Assembly (NCBI GenBank): GCA_947367255.1
Contig: CANBCZ010000013.1
Location: forward strand, 1 to 47,082
DNA from: an uncultured Alistipes sp.
GTDB lineage: Bacteria; Bacteroidota; Bacteroidia; Bacteroidales; Rikenellaceae
Direction of reading: 5' to 3'
Length of the DNA stretch: 47,082 nucleotides
Positions 1-8,499 of the stretch are shown here, one piece after another; position 1 is the first letter of the stretch, and each line of letters begins with the position of its first letter. The notes under the pieces were generated by a model. It had not been told where the DNA came from. It did not search any database and was given only the letters and a program-made list of their open reading frames with translations. The position numbers and the translations under genes are program-made.

Positions 1-2
1 AT

Positions 3-1154
3 CCGCCATATACAGGGGCAGTTCGCGGCTATCGCGAGGCGGCAATTCTCGGTATGCTCTATGTCCATACTATGCCTGCTGTGCAGAGGTTTGCGACCTC
101 TTCAGAGCCGGATATGAGCTATGTCTACTTCACCTATCCGTGCAAGATTATCGGTGCTGTCGTGCAGGTCGAGACACTGCTTGCCAAGACTGCCCCTGCC
201 TATGCAGAAAATGCACTCGCCATAGCAAAAAATGCGGCTCAATTCCTTATCAATCAGGCGCGCAAACCTAATGAGCCGCTTGCCTATTTCCCGCCGACCT
301 ACTACAAGCAGTATATGGCGTCGAAATTTCCTGAAAATCAGGGTAAAACGATGGCTATGGAGGCAGCATCGGCAGGTGAGGCTTACCTCGATTTGTACGA
401 TGCTACGGGCGATAAACTATACCTTGAGCAGGCACTCGGCATTGCCGATACCTATCTTCGTCTGCAGTGCGAGGATGGCTCTTGGCATATAAAGTACGAC
501 TTTGCTACGGGAGAGCCTGTTAATGATAGTAAGGCGATGCTGCATCCGCTGCTTGGCTACTTCCTGCGCCTTGAGAAGGAGTATGGTCAGACAAAATATA
601 CCGATGCGCGCATTCGTGGCGAGCGTTGGATGGCAGAACATATCCTCGAAAAGTTCGATATGACGGGTCAGTTCGAGGATGTGTCGGTGCTCGGTCTGCA
701 ACCGTATGAAAATTTAACAAACTGTACTGCAGCCCCTTATGCTTCATATATCCTTAACCGAGGAGCACAAGAGGGAGATATCGCTACTGCTTATGAACTT
801 GTCCGCTTCAGTGAGGACCAGTTTGTCTATTGGGATATGCCGATAGGGGAGAGCGGTTATAAACTCGACAGCACCCCTTGCGTCTATGAGCAGTATAAGT
901 ACCAGATGCCGATAGACAATAGCACTTGCAATGTCGCCAATGCTATGCTCGACATATATGAGGCTACGGGCGACGAACTTATGCATGCCAAGGCTACGGC
1001 TCTGATTGACAATATTACAGTCATTCAGTGCGTCAATACGGGTAAAATCCTCACATCTTGGCGCGTGAGATTTAATGTAGAGCCTTCGTACTGGATAAAC
1101 TGCACCTACGACTCCGTCTGCGCCCTGCTGCGTATGAAAAATTTTGAGCAGTGA
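3..1154 (+). CDS. 5'-truncated helical-repeat (alpha/alpha toroid-like) protein, function unknown
   Basis: The reading frame is open from base 3 of the window, so the gene begins upstream of the contig; the internal ATG at 54 is not a credible start because the preceding in-frame residues (PPYTGAVRGYREAA) are of the same type. The visible 383 residues consist of repeated amphipathic helices with recurring phrases (YEATGDEL, YDATGDKLYLEQAL, followed by GIADTYLRL) and are rich in Tyr, Trp and Asp. This resembles the alpha/alpha-toroid fold of six-hairpin glycosidases and related enzymes, but I see no family-specific catalytic motif. The stop is at 1154, followed by a T-rich spacer before the next gene. 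A glycan-processing role is only a guess from fold-like appearance. Confidence 0.6.
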   Translation, partial: PPYTGAVRGYREAAILGMLYVHTMPAVQRFATSSEPDMSYVYFTYPCKIIGAVVQVETLLAKTAPAYAENALAIAKNAAQFLINQARKPNEPLAYFPPTYYKQYMASKFPENQGKTMAMEAASAGEAYLDLYDATGDKLYLEQALGIADTYLRLQCEDGSWHIKYDFATGEPVNDSKAMLHPLLGYFLRLEKEYGQTKYTDARIRGERWMAEHILEKFDMTGQFEDVSVLGLQPYENLTNCTAAPYASYILNRGAQEGDIATAYELVRFSEDQFVYWDMPIGESGYKLDSTPCVYEQYKYQMPIDNSTCNVANAMLDIYEATGDELMHAKATALIDNITVIQCVNTGKILTSWRVRFNVEPSYWINCTYDSVCALLRMKNFEQ

Positions 1155-1216
1155 TGTAATATTTCTCCTTTTTTTTTAGTCTTATATACAGACAAACGCA
1201 TTAAAACAAGCACATT

Positions 1217-3088
1217 ATGAGAAGATTATTACCACTTGCAGCACTGCTGCTCTTACTTACATCCTGCACCCCTAAACCAAGGTGCATCGACTTCCCGACA
1301 CTCGAGTCGGCAAACACAAACTCCGTTATCATCGAGAAGGTTACGCTTACCGACAGCCTCACCTCGCTGCATATCAGGGCATACCACCTGCCAAAGTGGT
1401 GGATAACTGTCTCTGACAAGACAGAGCTTATCGCCGACGGCCAGCGCTACAATATTGTAGGTTCTGAGGGTGTTACACTTGGTCAGAAACTGCATATGCC
1501 CGAGGATGGCGACTCGCTATTGGTGCTACACTTCGAGCCACTGCCATTCTCGACAAAGAAGTTTGACCTCTCAGAGGGCACAGAGCGCGGCGACTGGAAT
1601 CTATACGGTATTGACCTTACGGGCAAAAGCAGCTCGCCATACAAGCGCGGACTACCTAAGAGTGTCAAGATTACGGCTGACAATATAACCGACATACCCG
1701 ACTATGTCTACGACATTGCCGAGTCGACAATTAACCTCCACCTCTTGGGCTACAAACCCGAGATGGGAACAAGCATAAAGGCCATCTTCCTAAACCCACT
1801 CGAGCCGCCGCGTGGGCAGAGCGTGACAATCAACATCGACCCGCAGACGGGCGTAGGTAGCTACACCTTCACTCAGCAGGGCACGGTATGTTGCAATATC
1901 GTTGCGCCATACAGCGTGGCTATGCGTGCATTCCGCATTGCACCGGGCGAGACTGTCGATGTATACCACGACCTTAGCTATATCAACTGCAACCTCACGC
2001 AGCAGCGCAAGACCGACAAACCGAAGATGGATCTTGTACCGATATACACCTCGGGCAGTATCTACGACAACCTTAACAATATTCCCGACTGCCCGCAGTT
2101 GGAGCAGATAAAGATAGGCCTTGCAGAGATACCATCAACCGTCGAAGATTGCTACATTAGCGCCGAGGAGTATACCGCCAAGATTATTGCCCAGTATCAC
2201 GACGCTATGCATGCCCTCGAGCAGGTTGAGGCTCACGCAATGGCAAAGATTTACCACCAGATAACCCTCAAGCTTGCTGCAATACGGGCCGTAGTCTTTG
2301 CCAATGGATACCGCGAATATGGCATCTATGCGCACAATGGCTACGACGACAGCCTCGAGATTAACCTCGAGCAGATTCCAGACGAGCATATAGCCCTTGT
2401 GACTGACCTGTTCGATATCTCCGACCCTAAGCTGTTGCTCCACCCACACTCAAATATTATCGGTGCCACAAAGCTCGATATAAACAACGCCGCCAAGTAT
2501 GGCAATGCACGATACATCAACCCTGCCTCTATGGCGCTGAAGGATGCTACCTCTGGCAAGCTTAGCGCCCAGACCCTTAAAGAGATGAAGGGCTGGGACA
2601 ACCCATACTTTGCCCGCGTCTGCGAGCAGGCGCAAGCCCGCGCAATAGAGTTGCTGGCAACATCGAGCAACCTTATCACCCCTGCACCTGATGTACCACT
2701 CTCAAAGCTCTTTGACGCCATCGTGGCACCGCATAAGGGCAAGGTTGTGGTGGTAGACTTCTGGAACACCTGGTGCGGCCCGTGCAATCTGGCGCTGAAT
2801 AACAACGAACCACTTAAGTCGGGCGAGCTGGCCCATAAGGATATGGTGTGGATTTACATCGCAAATCACACCTCAGATATCACCTCCTATGTAAAGACCA
2901 TTCCGACCATCAAGGGCATACACTACCGCCTGAATGAGCAGCAGTGGGAGCACCTCTGCAAGCAGTTTAACATCGACGCCATTCCATCGTATGTGTTTGT
3001 GAAACGAGACGGAGCATACACCCTTGCAAACCAGTTCCGCGACCACAATAAGATGGTCAAAAGCCTCAAAAAGGAGCTGGGCTTGTAA
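1217..3088 (+). CDS. Lipoprotein with C-terminal thioredoxin-like (TlpA-type) domain
   Basis: A 623-residue protein. The N-terminus MRRLLPLAALLLLLTSC is a lipoprotein signal with lipobox LTSC, so the product should be tethered outside the inner membrane. The middle 450 residues are unrecognised and partly beta-rich, followed by helices. The last 120 residues look like a thioredoxin fold: VVVVDFWNTWCGPC carries the redox CxxC pair, and a later IDAIPSYVFV supplies the expected cis-proline segment. Bacteroidetes encode many such long lipoproteins with a TlpA/DsbE-like tip, which act on periplasmic disulfides. The gene stands alone between the partial gene and a strong terminator. Substrate unknown. 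Confidence 0.8.
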   Translation: MRRLLPLAALLLLLTSCTPKPRCIDFPTLESANTNSVIIEKVTLTDSLTSLHIRAYHLPKWWITVSDKTELIADGQRYNIVGSEGVTLGQKLHMPEDGDSLLVLHFEPLPFSTKKFDLSEGTERGDWNLYGIDLTGKSSSPYKRGLPKSVKITADNITDIPDYVYDIAESTINLHLLGYKPEMGTSIKAIFLNPLEPPRGQSVTINIDPQTGVGSYTFTQQGTVCCNIVAPYSVAMRAFRIAPGETVDVYHDLSYINCNLTQQRKTDKPKMDLVPIYTSGSIYDNLNNIPDCPQLEQIKIGLAEIPSTVEDCYISAEEYTAKIIAQYHDAMHALEQVEAHAMAKIYHQITLKLAAIRAVVFANGYREYGIYAHNGYDDSLEINLEQIPDEHIALVTDLFDISDPKLLLHPHSNIIGATKLDINNAAKYGNARYINPASMALKDATSGKLSAQTLKEMKGWDNPYFARVCEQAQARAIELLATSSNLITPAPDVPLSKLFDAIVAPHKGKVVVVDFWNTWCGPCNLALNNNEPLKSGELAHKDMVWIYIANHTSDITSYVKTIPTIKGIHYRLNEQQWEHLCKQFNIDAIPSYVFVKRDGAYTLANQFRDHNKMVKSLKKELGL

Positions 3089-3160
3089 CAACTCGCTCCC
3101 AATCAATAGCCCCGAAAGCAAAAATCTTTGATAATGAGGTTAAGAATTGTTTATTTATAT

Positions 3161-3187
3161 CCCGCCGCGGCGGGATTTTTTGTTTTT
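3161..3187 (+). terminator. Rho-independent terminator after the thioredoxin-like lipoprotein
   Basis: The perfect 14-base palindrome CCCGCCGCGGCGGG is followed by ATTTTTTGTTTTTTT. It is 73 bases after the stop codon at 3088 and upstream of the uppP promoter, separating the two transcription units. Confidence 0.85.
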
Positions 3188-3207
3188 TTGAATTTTTACT
3201 ACCTTTG
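3179..3207 (+). promoter_or_regulatory. Bacteroidetes-type promoter for uppP operon
   Basis: A -7 box TACCTTTG lies at 3200-3207 and a TTTG -33 element at 3179-3182, 17 bases apart (slightly short of the usual 19-21). A start near 3211 gives a leader of about 31 bases before the uppP ATG. The -33 element sits in the T-run of the terminator, so the two signals are interleaved. Confidence 0.6.
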
Positions 3208-3241
3208 TGCGATTTTTCGACTTGTTGAATAGATATTTACG

Positions 3242-4030
3242 ATGGATACACTACAGGCGATAATTTTGGGCATAGTTCAGGGACTTACAGAGTTCCTGCC
3301 CGTATCGAGCAGCGGACATCTGCAGCTTGCCAACGAACTTCTCGGTACTGATCTCAACCCCGACAGCAGCCTCACATTCAGCCTGACGCTGCACGCAGCG
3401 ACGGTTTTGAGTACAATCGTTATCCTCTGGGCGGAGATTTGGAAACTGCTCAAGGGTCTCTTTAGTCGCACCTTTACCGAGGAGCAGGCATATGTGCTCA
3501 AAATCGTTATCTCAATGATTCCCGTAGGCGTTGTGGGTCTGTTCTTTAAGGACTATATCGAGGTGGCATTCTCGTCTATCGCCGTTGTGGGTGTTATGTT
3601 GCTCGTAACTGCGGCACTTCTTGCCTTCGCATACTATGCAAAACCGCGTCAGAAGGAGACAATCTCCTACCGCGATGCCTTTATTGTGGGCCTTGCGCAG
3701 GCTGTGGCAGTTATGCCAGGTCTCTCGCGCTCGGGCTCTACAATAGCCACAGGCCTTCTTCTGGGAAATAAAAAGGAGAGCGTGGCGCAGTTCTCGTTCC
3801 TTATGGTGCTGCCTCCAATTTTGGGAAATGCACTGCTCGACTGCGTTAAGGGCGACTTCGGTGGCGGGGTAGAGACTCTTCCGCTTGTTGCGGGCTTCGT
3901 TGCGGCATTTGTTACGGGTTGTGCCGCTTGCCGTTGGATGATTAATATTGTCAAACGAGGAAAACTTATCTGGTTTGCGGTATATTGTGCTGTAGCGGGT
4001 ATTGTTGCACTGATTGCACACTTTTGTTAA
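3242..4030 (+). CDS. uppP: Undecaprenyl-diphosphate phosphatase UppP (BacA)
   Basis: An integral membrane enzyme that dephosphorylates undecaprenyl diphosphate to recycle the lipid carrier for peptidoglycan and surface glycans. The 262 residues match the family length. The N-terminal signature [18 protein letters not shown] contains the conserved (E/Q)xxxE-type region, and the second signature [14 protein letters not shown] contains the catalytic-loop Arg and Ser. Hydrophobic segments run through the whole protein, as expected for a multi-span BacA fold. It is the first gene of a unit in which truB follows after 2 bases. The usual Bacteroidetes partners upstream of uppP (ftsX, DUF3098) are not present; a terminator and promoter lie there instead. 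Confidence 0.97.
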   Translation: MDTLQAIILGIVQGLTEFLPVSSSGHLQLANELLGTDLNPDSSLTFSLTLHAATVLSTIVILWAEIWKLLKGLFSRTFTEEQAYVLKIVISMIPVGVVGLFFKDYIEVAFSSIAVVGVMLLVTAALLAFAYYAKPRQKETISYRDAFIVGLAQAVAVMPGLSRSGSTIATGLLLGNKKESVAQFSFLMVLPPILGNALLDCVKGDFGGGVETLPLVAGFVAAFVTGCAACRWMINIVKRGKLIWFAVYCAVAGIVALIAHFC

Positions 4031-4032
4031 TT

Positions 4033-4743
4033 ATGGAGATTAAAGATATAAATTTGGTTGAGGATGGCTATGTAGCCGTTATCGACAAACCGCTCGAGTG
4101 GACTTCGGCAGATGTTGTCCGTAAGGTCAAGTTCAAGTTGCAGCGTATGGGCTACCGTAAAATCAAGGTCGGTCACGCAGGTACGCTCGATCCGCTTGCT
4201 ACAGGTATTCTGATTGTCTGTATCGGTCGCGCAACTAAGCGCGTGGATGCCCTGCAGGCAGAGCGCAAGGAGTATGTTGCCGAGCTTATGCTGGGCGCAA
4301 CCACCCCGAGTTTCGATATGGAGCACCCTGTAGACAAGACATATCCTACCGAACATATTACCCGCCAGATGGTCGAGGATGCACTGCGCAGCCTCGAGGG
4401 CGAGAGACTGCAGGCGCCACCTCTCTACTCGGCAAAGAAGGTCGAGGGCGTGCGTGCATACGAGTTTGCGCGTCAGGGCGAGGAGGTAGAGCTCAAAAAG
4501 GCACTCATCAATATCTATTCGCTGTCGCTCGAGGAGTACGACCTTCCTAAGATCCGTATCCGCGTAGAGTGTAGCAAGGGTACCTATATCCGCTCGCTTG
4601 CTCAGGAGATTGGCGAGGCGGTAAATAGTGGAGCATATCTGACCTCCCTCCGTCGTACTGCAAGTGGTGACTTTAAGGTGGAAAATGCGTGGCAGCTCGA
4701 AGATTTTTTGAAAAAGTTATCAGAGTGTGAAACAAAAAGATGA
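4033..4743 (+). CDS. truB: tRNA pseudouridine(55) synthase TruB
   Basis: Converts U55 to pseudouridine in the T-loop of tRNAs. The start was set at ATG 4033 (MEIKDINLVEDGYVAVIDKP), two bases after the uppP stop; an upstream in-frame ATG at 3985 lies inside uppP and only adds a Cys-rich junk extension. The resulting 236 residues fit bacterial TruB. The catalytic motif VGHAGTLDPLATG carries the essential Asp; further family landmarks are KPLEWTSADVV near the N-terminus and SKGTYIRSLAQEIG in the C-terminal half. The tight spacing after uppP suggests co-transcription, and queA follows after 75 bases. Confidence 0.97.
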   Translation: MEIKDINLVEDGYVAVIDKPLEWTSADVVRKVKFKLQRMGYRKIKVGHAGTLDPLATGILIVCIGRATKRVDALQAERKEYVAELMLGATTPSFDMEHPVDKTYPTEHITRQMVEDALRSLEGERLQAPPLYSAKKVEGVRAYEFARQGEEVELKKALINIYSLSLEEYDLPKIRIRVECSKGTYIRSLAQEIGEAVNSGAYLTSLRRTASGDFKVENAWQLEDFLKKLSECETKR

Positions 4744-4818
4744 TTTTTTCGTAAAGTTAATGATATGCTTTTTGTAAAAACGCAAAAGTAGAAACTATTT
4801 GGATTTTTATTTCGCAAT

Positions 4819-5868
4819 ATGAAACTTTCAAATTACGGATTCGATTTTAAGCCGGAGCTGATTGCGCAGTATCCGGAGATTAATCGTGATGAGTCGCGTC
4901 TGATTGTCGTACACCGCGATACAGGCGAGATCGAGCATCGAGTGTTTAAGGATATTCTGGACTACTTCGAGGAGAAGGACCGCTTTGTATTCAACGATAC
5001 AAAGGTCTTCCCTGCGCGCCTGTATGGAAATAAGGAGAAGACCGGTGCTGAGATTGAGATATTTCTGCTCCGCGAGCTCAACCGTGAGCTGCGTCTGTGG
5101 GATGTGCTTGTAGATCCTGCTCGTAAGATTCGTATCGGTAATAAGCTCTACTTCGGCGAGGATGATATTCTTGGTGCCGAGGTTATTGACAACACCACCT
5201 CTCGTGGTCGTACACTTCGCTTCCTCTACGATGGCTCGTACGAGGAGTTCAAGGATACTCTCTACCGCCTTGGCGAGACCCCACTTCCACGCTGGGTTCG
5301 TAAGACTGTAGAGCCGGAGGATGCAGAGCGCTACCAGACAATCTTTGCCGAGAAGGAGGGTGCCGTTGTTGCTCCTACCGCAGGTATGCACTTCTCGAAG
5401 CACCTGCTCAAGTGGATGGAGATTAAGGGTATCGACCGCTCGTTTATCACCCTGCACGCAGGTCTTGGCAACTTCCGCAGCGTAGATGTGGAGGACCTCT
5501 CTAAGCATAAGGTTGATTCGGAGCAGTTCTTCGTAACTGACCAGGCAGCCGATGAGATTAACGGTGCAAAGCGCGATGGTCACAAGATTGTGGCAGTCGG
5601 AACAACCGTTATGCGTACCCTCGAGACAGTGGTCTCTACCCACGGAATGATTAAGCCTCAGAGCGGCTGGACAAACAAGTTTATCTTCGCTCCATACGAC
5701 TTTACCGTTGCCGATGCAATGGTCTCTAACCTCCACCTTCCGGGCTCTACACAGCTGATGATGGTGGCGGCATTTGGTGGTTATGACCATGTTATGAATG
5801 CATACGATATTGCGGTTCAGGAGGGCTATCGCTTCGGTACTTACGGCGATGCAATGTTGATTTTGTAG
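4819..5868 (+). CDS. queA: S-adenosylmethionine:tRNA ribosyltransferase-isomerase QueA
   Basis: Transfers and isomerises the ribose of S-adenosylmethionine onto preQ1 in tRNA, giving epoxyqueuosine at position 34. The 349 residues match the usual length. Recognisable segments are [19 protein letters not shown] near the start, [16 protein letters not shown], the central [13 protein letters not shown], and LHAGLGNFR, followed by a C-terminal [17 protein letters not shown]. It lies in a run of RNA-modification and envelope genes (uppP-truB-queA), a common Bacteroidetes grouping. No preQ1 riboswitch was seen in the 75-base spacer upstream, consistent with expression from the uppP promoter. Confidence 0.96.
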   Translation: MKLSNYGFDFKPELIAQYPEINRDESRLIVVHRDTGEIEHRVFKDILDYFEEKDRFVFNDTKVFPARLYGNKEKTGAEIEIFLLRELNRELRLWDVLVDPARKIRIGNKLYFGEDDILGAEVIDNTTSRGRTLRFLYDGSYEEFKDTLYRLGETPLPRWVRKTVEPEDAERYQTIFAEKEGAVVAPTAGMHFSKHLLKWMEIKGIDRSFITLHAGLGNFRSVDVEDLSKHKVDSEQFFVTDQAADEINGAKRDGHKIVAVGTTVMRTLETVVSTHGMIKPQSGWTNKFIFAPYDFTVADAMVSNLHLPGSTQLMMVAAFGGYDHVMNAYDIAVQEGYRFGTYGDAMLIL

Positions 5869-5886
5869 TAAAATTTTCTTTGAACT

Positions 5887-6696
5887 ATGGGAAAACACAA
5901 GATACTCTATATTTGTCAGCAGATAATGCCTTACCTCCCGGAGACCGAGGAGTCGAAGCTTTGTCGCGAGCTGTCGCAGGCTATGCAGGAGCGAGGAAAC
6001 GAGATTCGTACCTTTATGCCCCGCTATGGCTGCATTAACGAGCGCCGAAATCAGCTTCACGAGGTTATCCGCCTGTCGGGTATGAACCTGATTATTGACG
6101 ATAATGACCATCAGCTCATTATCAAGGTGGCATCTATTCCGTCTGCTCGTATTCAGATATACTTTATCGACAATGAGGACTTCTTCTCTCGTCGCGCTGT
6201 TGTTACCGACGAGAATGGTGTAGAGTTTGCCGATAACGACGAGCGTATGGTCTTCTTTGCTCGCGGCGTGCTTGAGACTGTGAAGAAGCTGCGCTGGACT
6301 CCTGATGTAGTCCACTGCCACGGCTGGTTCTCCTCTATTGCACCGCTCTACTTGCGCAAGGTCTTCGATAACGATCCGATCTTCCGCGATGTGAAGATTG
6401 TAACCTCGCTCTATGAGGACCGTTTCACCACTCCGTTGAGCAGCAATCTGCGCAGCAAGATCGAGAGTGAGGGTATTATCGATGAAAATATCTCAATTAT
6501 TGACACCCCTTCATACGAAAATCTCTATCGTTTCGTTATGTCTCAGGTAGATGGCGTCATTGCCGGTTCTGCAGCTGTAGATGCAAAGCTTCTCGACGAG
6601 GCTCGCGCAGCAGGCAAGAAGGTACTTGACTATGTATCGCCTGAGGAGGAGGGTTTTTATGACAACTATACAAGATTCTATGATGAACTGTTTTAG
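5887..6696 (+). CDS. Glycogen/starch synthase-like protein, N-terminal (GT5) domain only
   Basis: The 269 residues correspond to the N-terminal Rossmann half of GT5 glycogen synthases: ILYICQQIMPYLPETEESK resembles the family's opening strand and ADP-glucose-loop region, RTFMPRYGCINERRNQLHE follows, and DVVHCHGWFSSIAPLYL matches the WHDW(H)T-like block. The C-terminal nucleotide-sugar-binding half (with its KTGGL-type and E-x7-E motifs) is absent; the gene ends naturally and its last codons overlap the next gene. Such half-length homologues recur in Bacteroidetes, so it is probably a stable family rather than a fresh truncation. Whether it is catalytic is doubtful; a regulatory or binding role is possible. 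Confidence 0.8.
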   Translation: MGKHKILYICQQIMPYLPETEESKLCRELSQAMQERGNEIRTFMPRYGCINERRNQLHEVIRLSGMNLIIDDNDHQLIIKVASIPSARIQIYFIDNEDFFSRRAVVTDENGVEFADNDERMVFFARGVLETVKKLRWTPDVVHCHGWFSSIAPLYLRKVFDNDPIFRDVKIVTSLYEDRFTTPLSSNLRSKIESEGIIDENISIIDTPSYENLYRFVMSQVDGVIAGSAAVDAKLLDEARAAGKKVLDYVSPEEEGFYDNYTRFYDELF

Positions 6697-8386
6697 ATTA
6701 CTATTCGGCGCACTCGTTGCACTCTTTGTTGTCGGCTGTTCGGCAGATGTAAATAGTGAGCTGGGTTATGATATTATCCCTGACCACCAGAAGATGGAGA
6801 TGCGCCATCTTACATTCAAGGGTGGTAAGGTTATCAAGTTTAACTCTGCGGCAAGCAATGAGAATCAGAGTGTCTATGACTCTGAGGAGGGTCGTTTCTT
6901 CCGCACATCGCTCTATCATACAGATTCGCTGCTCTCAAGCAATATCTCGTATGGTTATATCGGTGTCGAGCATAGCGATACCTTCGGTATGCGTAGCTCT
7001 GCACTCGCTTCGTCGATAATCTTTATGAATAGCGTAGATAAGGAGACCGGTTTCGGTTATAAGCCTATCTTCGATACTCTGTCGCTTATTCTTACCATCA
7101 GCGACTATGGCGTAGATACACTTACTCCGGTAAAGTATCAGATCTTTGAGCTTACAAAGCCTCTTATCGGTAGCGTTGTCAATGCAGCTGATACTACTGC
7201 ATATACCAACTGTGATGTAAGTCAGGCTTACGACGAGTCAAAGCCGCTCTTTACCTTCACATTCCCGGATGGCGAGAAGACAGGTCCTTCCACTACCTCT
7301 ATCGACCTTACTCCGGTAGATATGTCGCGTAATGGTCAGACTTGGGACTTTGTTCGCCGCCTTATGCTTATCCCTGAGAACTACGAGACAGCAGATTGGG
7401 ATGGCTATGCACGCGATGTGGACAGCCTCTATAGCGACGAGAAGTGTTGGCAGGCTGCATTCCACGGTATCTATATCAAGCCGGTTCTGGAGAGTGTGGA
7501 TAAGTCAAAGCACGGAGCAATCTATAGCTTCGACCTTAAGTCGTCGGGTCTGCAGCTGCAGGGTCGAAACCGCAATCCTAAGGATCCTACCCTTATTCAG
7601 GATACTATCGGTGCAAACTACTACTTCTACGACGAGAGTATATACCCATATACAGATGACTACGGTCAATATCACGAGGGCATCGAGGGCGTGGAGAATG
7701 TCTCTGTAAATAAGGTTGAGCACGACTACACAGGCTCACTTATCGGAAATTACAAGATCGCTGCTTACGATGCATCGGGAAATAAACTTCCGAATAGCGC
7801 TCGTGATGAGGTAGATGTATGTTTTGTCGAGGGTATGGCAGGTGTTGCAACAGAGCTCTACTTTACAGACGAGTTCCTTGCTCAGATTCAGAAGGCATAT
7901 CAGAACGAGGAGGATGGCAAGAAGTATCGTGCTATCGGTGTCAATCAGTGCCGCCTGTATATATATATGAAGGAGGCGAGCTATGTTTGGGCTGATAATA
8001 TGAGCAATGCTACAGTACTTACTCCGCTTATGGATAAGTATATCTCTCGTTTGGGTTCGTATGTGGGCTACAGCAAGCTCAACTGCATTGCAGACTATGA
8101 CCCTGTATATGAGACACAGGCGGGTACCACCCTTGCATACGGAGGTTATCTGAACCGTAGCCGTGGCTGCTATGAGATGGATATTACAGGCTTTATGCAG
8201 CGTCTGTGCAACTATGTAAACTCCCTCGAGATGTTGGAGGATTACGATGAGAGTGTCGTATCACGAACAATCTATATAGGTCCTGAGGCTGTATCGCCAT
8301 TTACCCTCAAGCACACAGAGCTTCAGGGTTCAAGTGCCGACAAATCGCCAATCCATTTGGAGATGACCTATACAATGATTAAGTAA
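6683..8386 (+). CDS. DUF4270-family lipoprotein
   Basis: The start was placed at ATG 6683 (ATG 6680 is immediately before it) because this gives a clean lipoprotein signal MNCFRLLFGALVALFVVGC; a longer frame from 6581 runs through the upstream gene and is not credible. The product is about 567 residues, mainly beta-rich, with a conserved early SELGYDIIPD block typical of the Bacteroidetes DUF4270 family, whose members are exported lipoproteins of unknown function. The start overlaps the end of the glycogen-synthase-like gene by 14 bases, so translation is probably coupled. Confidence 0.85.
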   Translation: MNCFRLLFGALVALFVVGCSADVNSELGYDIIPDHQKMEMRHLTFKGGKVIKFNSAASNENQSVYDSEEGRFFRTSLYHTDSLLSSNISYGYIGVEHSDTFGMRSSALASSIIFMNSVDKETGFGYKPIFDTLSLILTISDYGVDTLTPVKYQIFELTKPLIGSVVNAADTTAYTNCDVSQAYDESKPLFTFTFPDGEKTGPSTTSIDLTPVDMSRNGQTWDFVRRLMLIPENYETADWDGYARDVDSLYSDEKCWQAAFHGIYIKPVLESVDKSKHGAIYSFDLKSSGLQLQGRNRNPKDPTLIQDTIGANYYFYDESIYPYTDDYGQYHEGIEGVENVSVNKVEHDYTGSLIGNYKIAAYDASGNKLPNSARDEVDVCFVEGMAGVATELYFTDEFLAQIQKAYQNEEDGKKYRAIGVNQCRLYIYMKEASYVWADNMSNATVLTPLMDKYISRLGSYVGYSKLNCIADYDPVYETQAGTTLAYGGYLNRSRGCYEMDITGFMQRLCNYVNSLEMLEDYDESVVSRTIYIGPEAVSPFTLKHTELQGSSADKSPIHLEMTYTMIK

Positions 8387-8499
8387 AAGAAAGTTAATAA
8401 GCTCGCGCATATTGTTGTTGGAGAGTGTTTGGTTTTGTCTGTGGATAGGGTCAAACAATCTCTACTGCAGGGTGCGCAAGAGATATAAAAGATATTAGG

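Noticed and set aside
4828..6321. A 497-codon open frame on the minus strand across queA and the glycogen-synthase-like gene
   Set aside because: It lies fully antisense to two clear genes, has Leu/His/Arg-rich composition without domains, and is a by-product of codon bias (few TTA/CTA/TCA codons on the coding strand).
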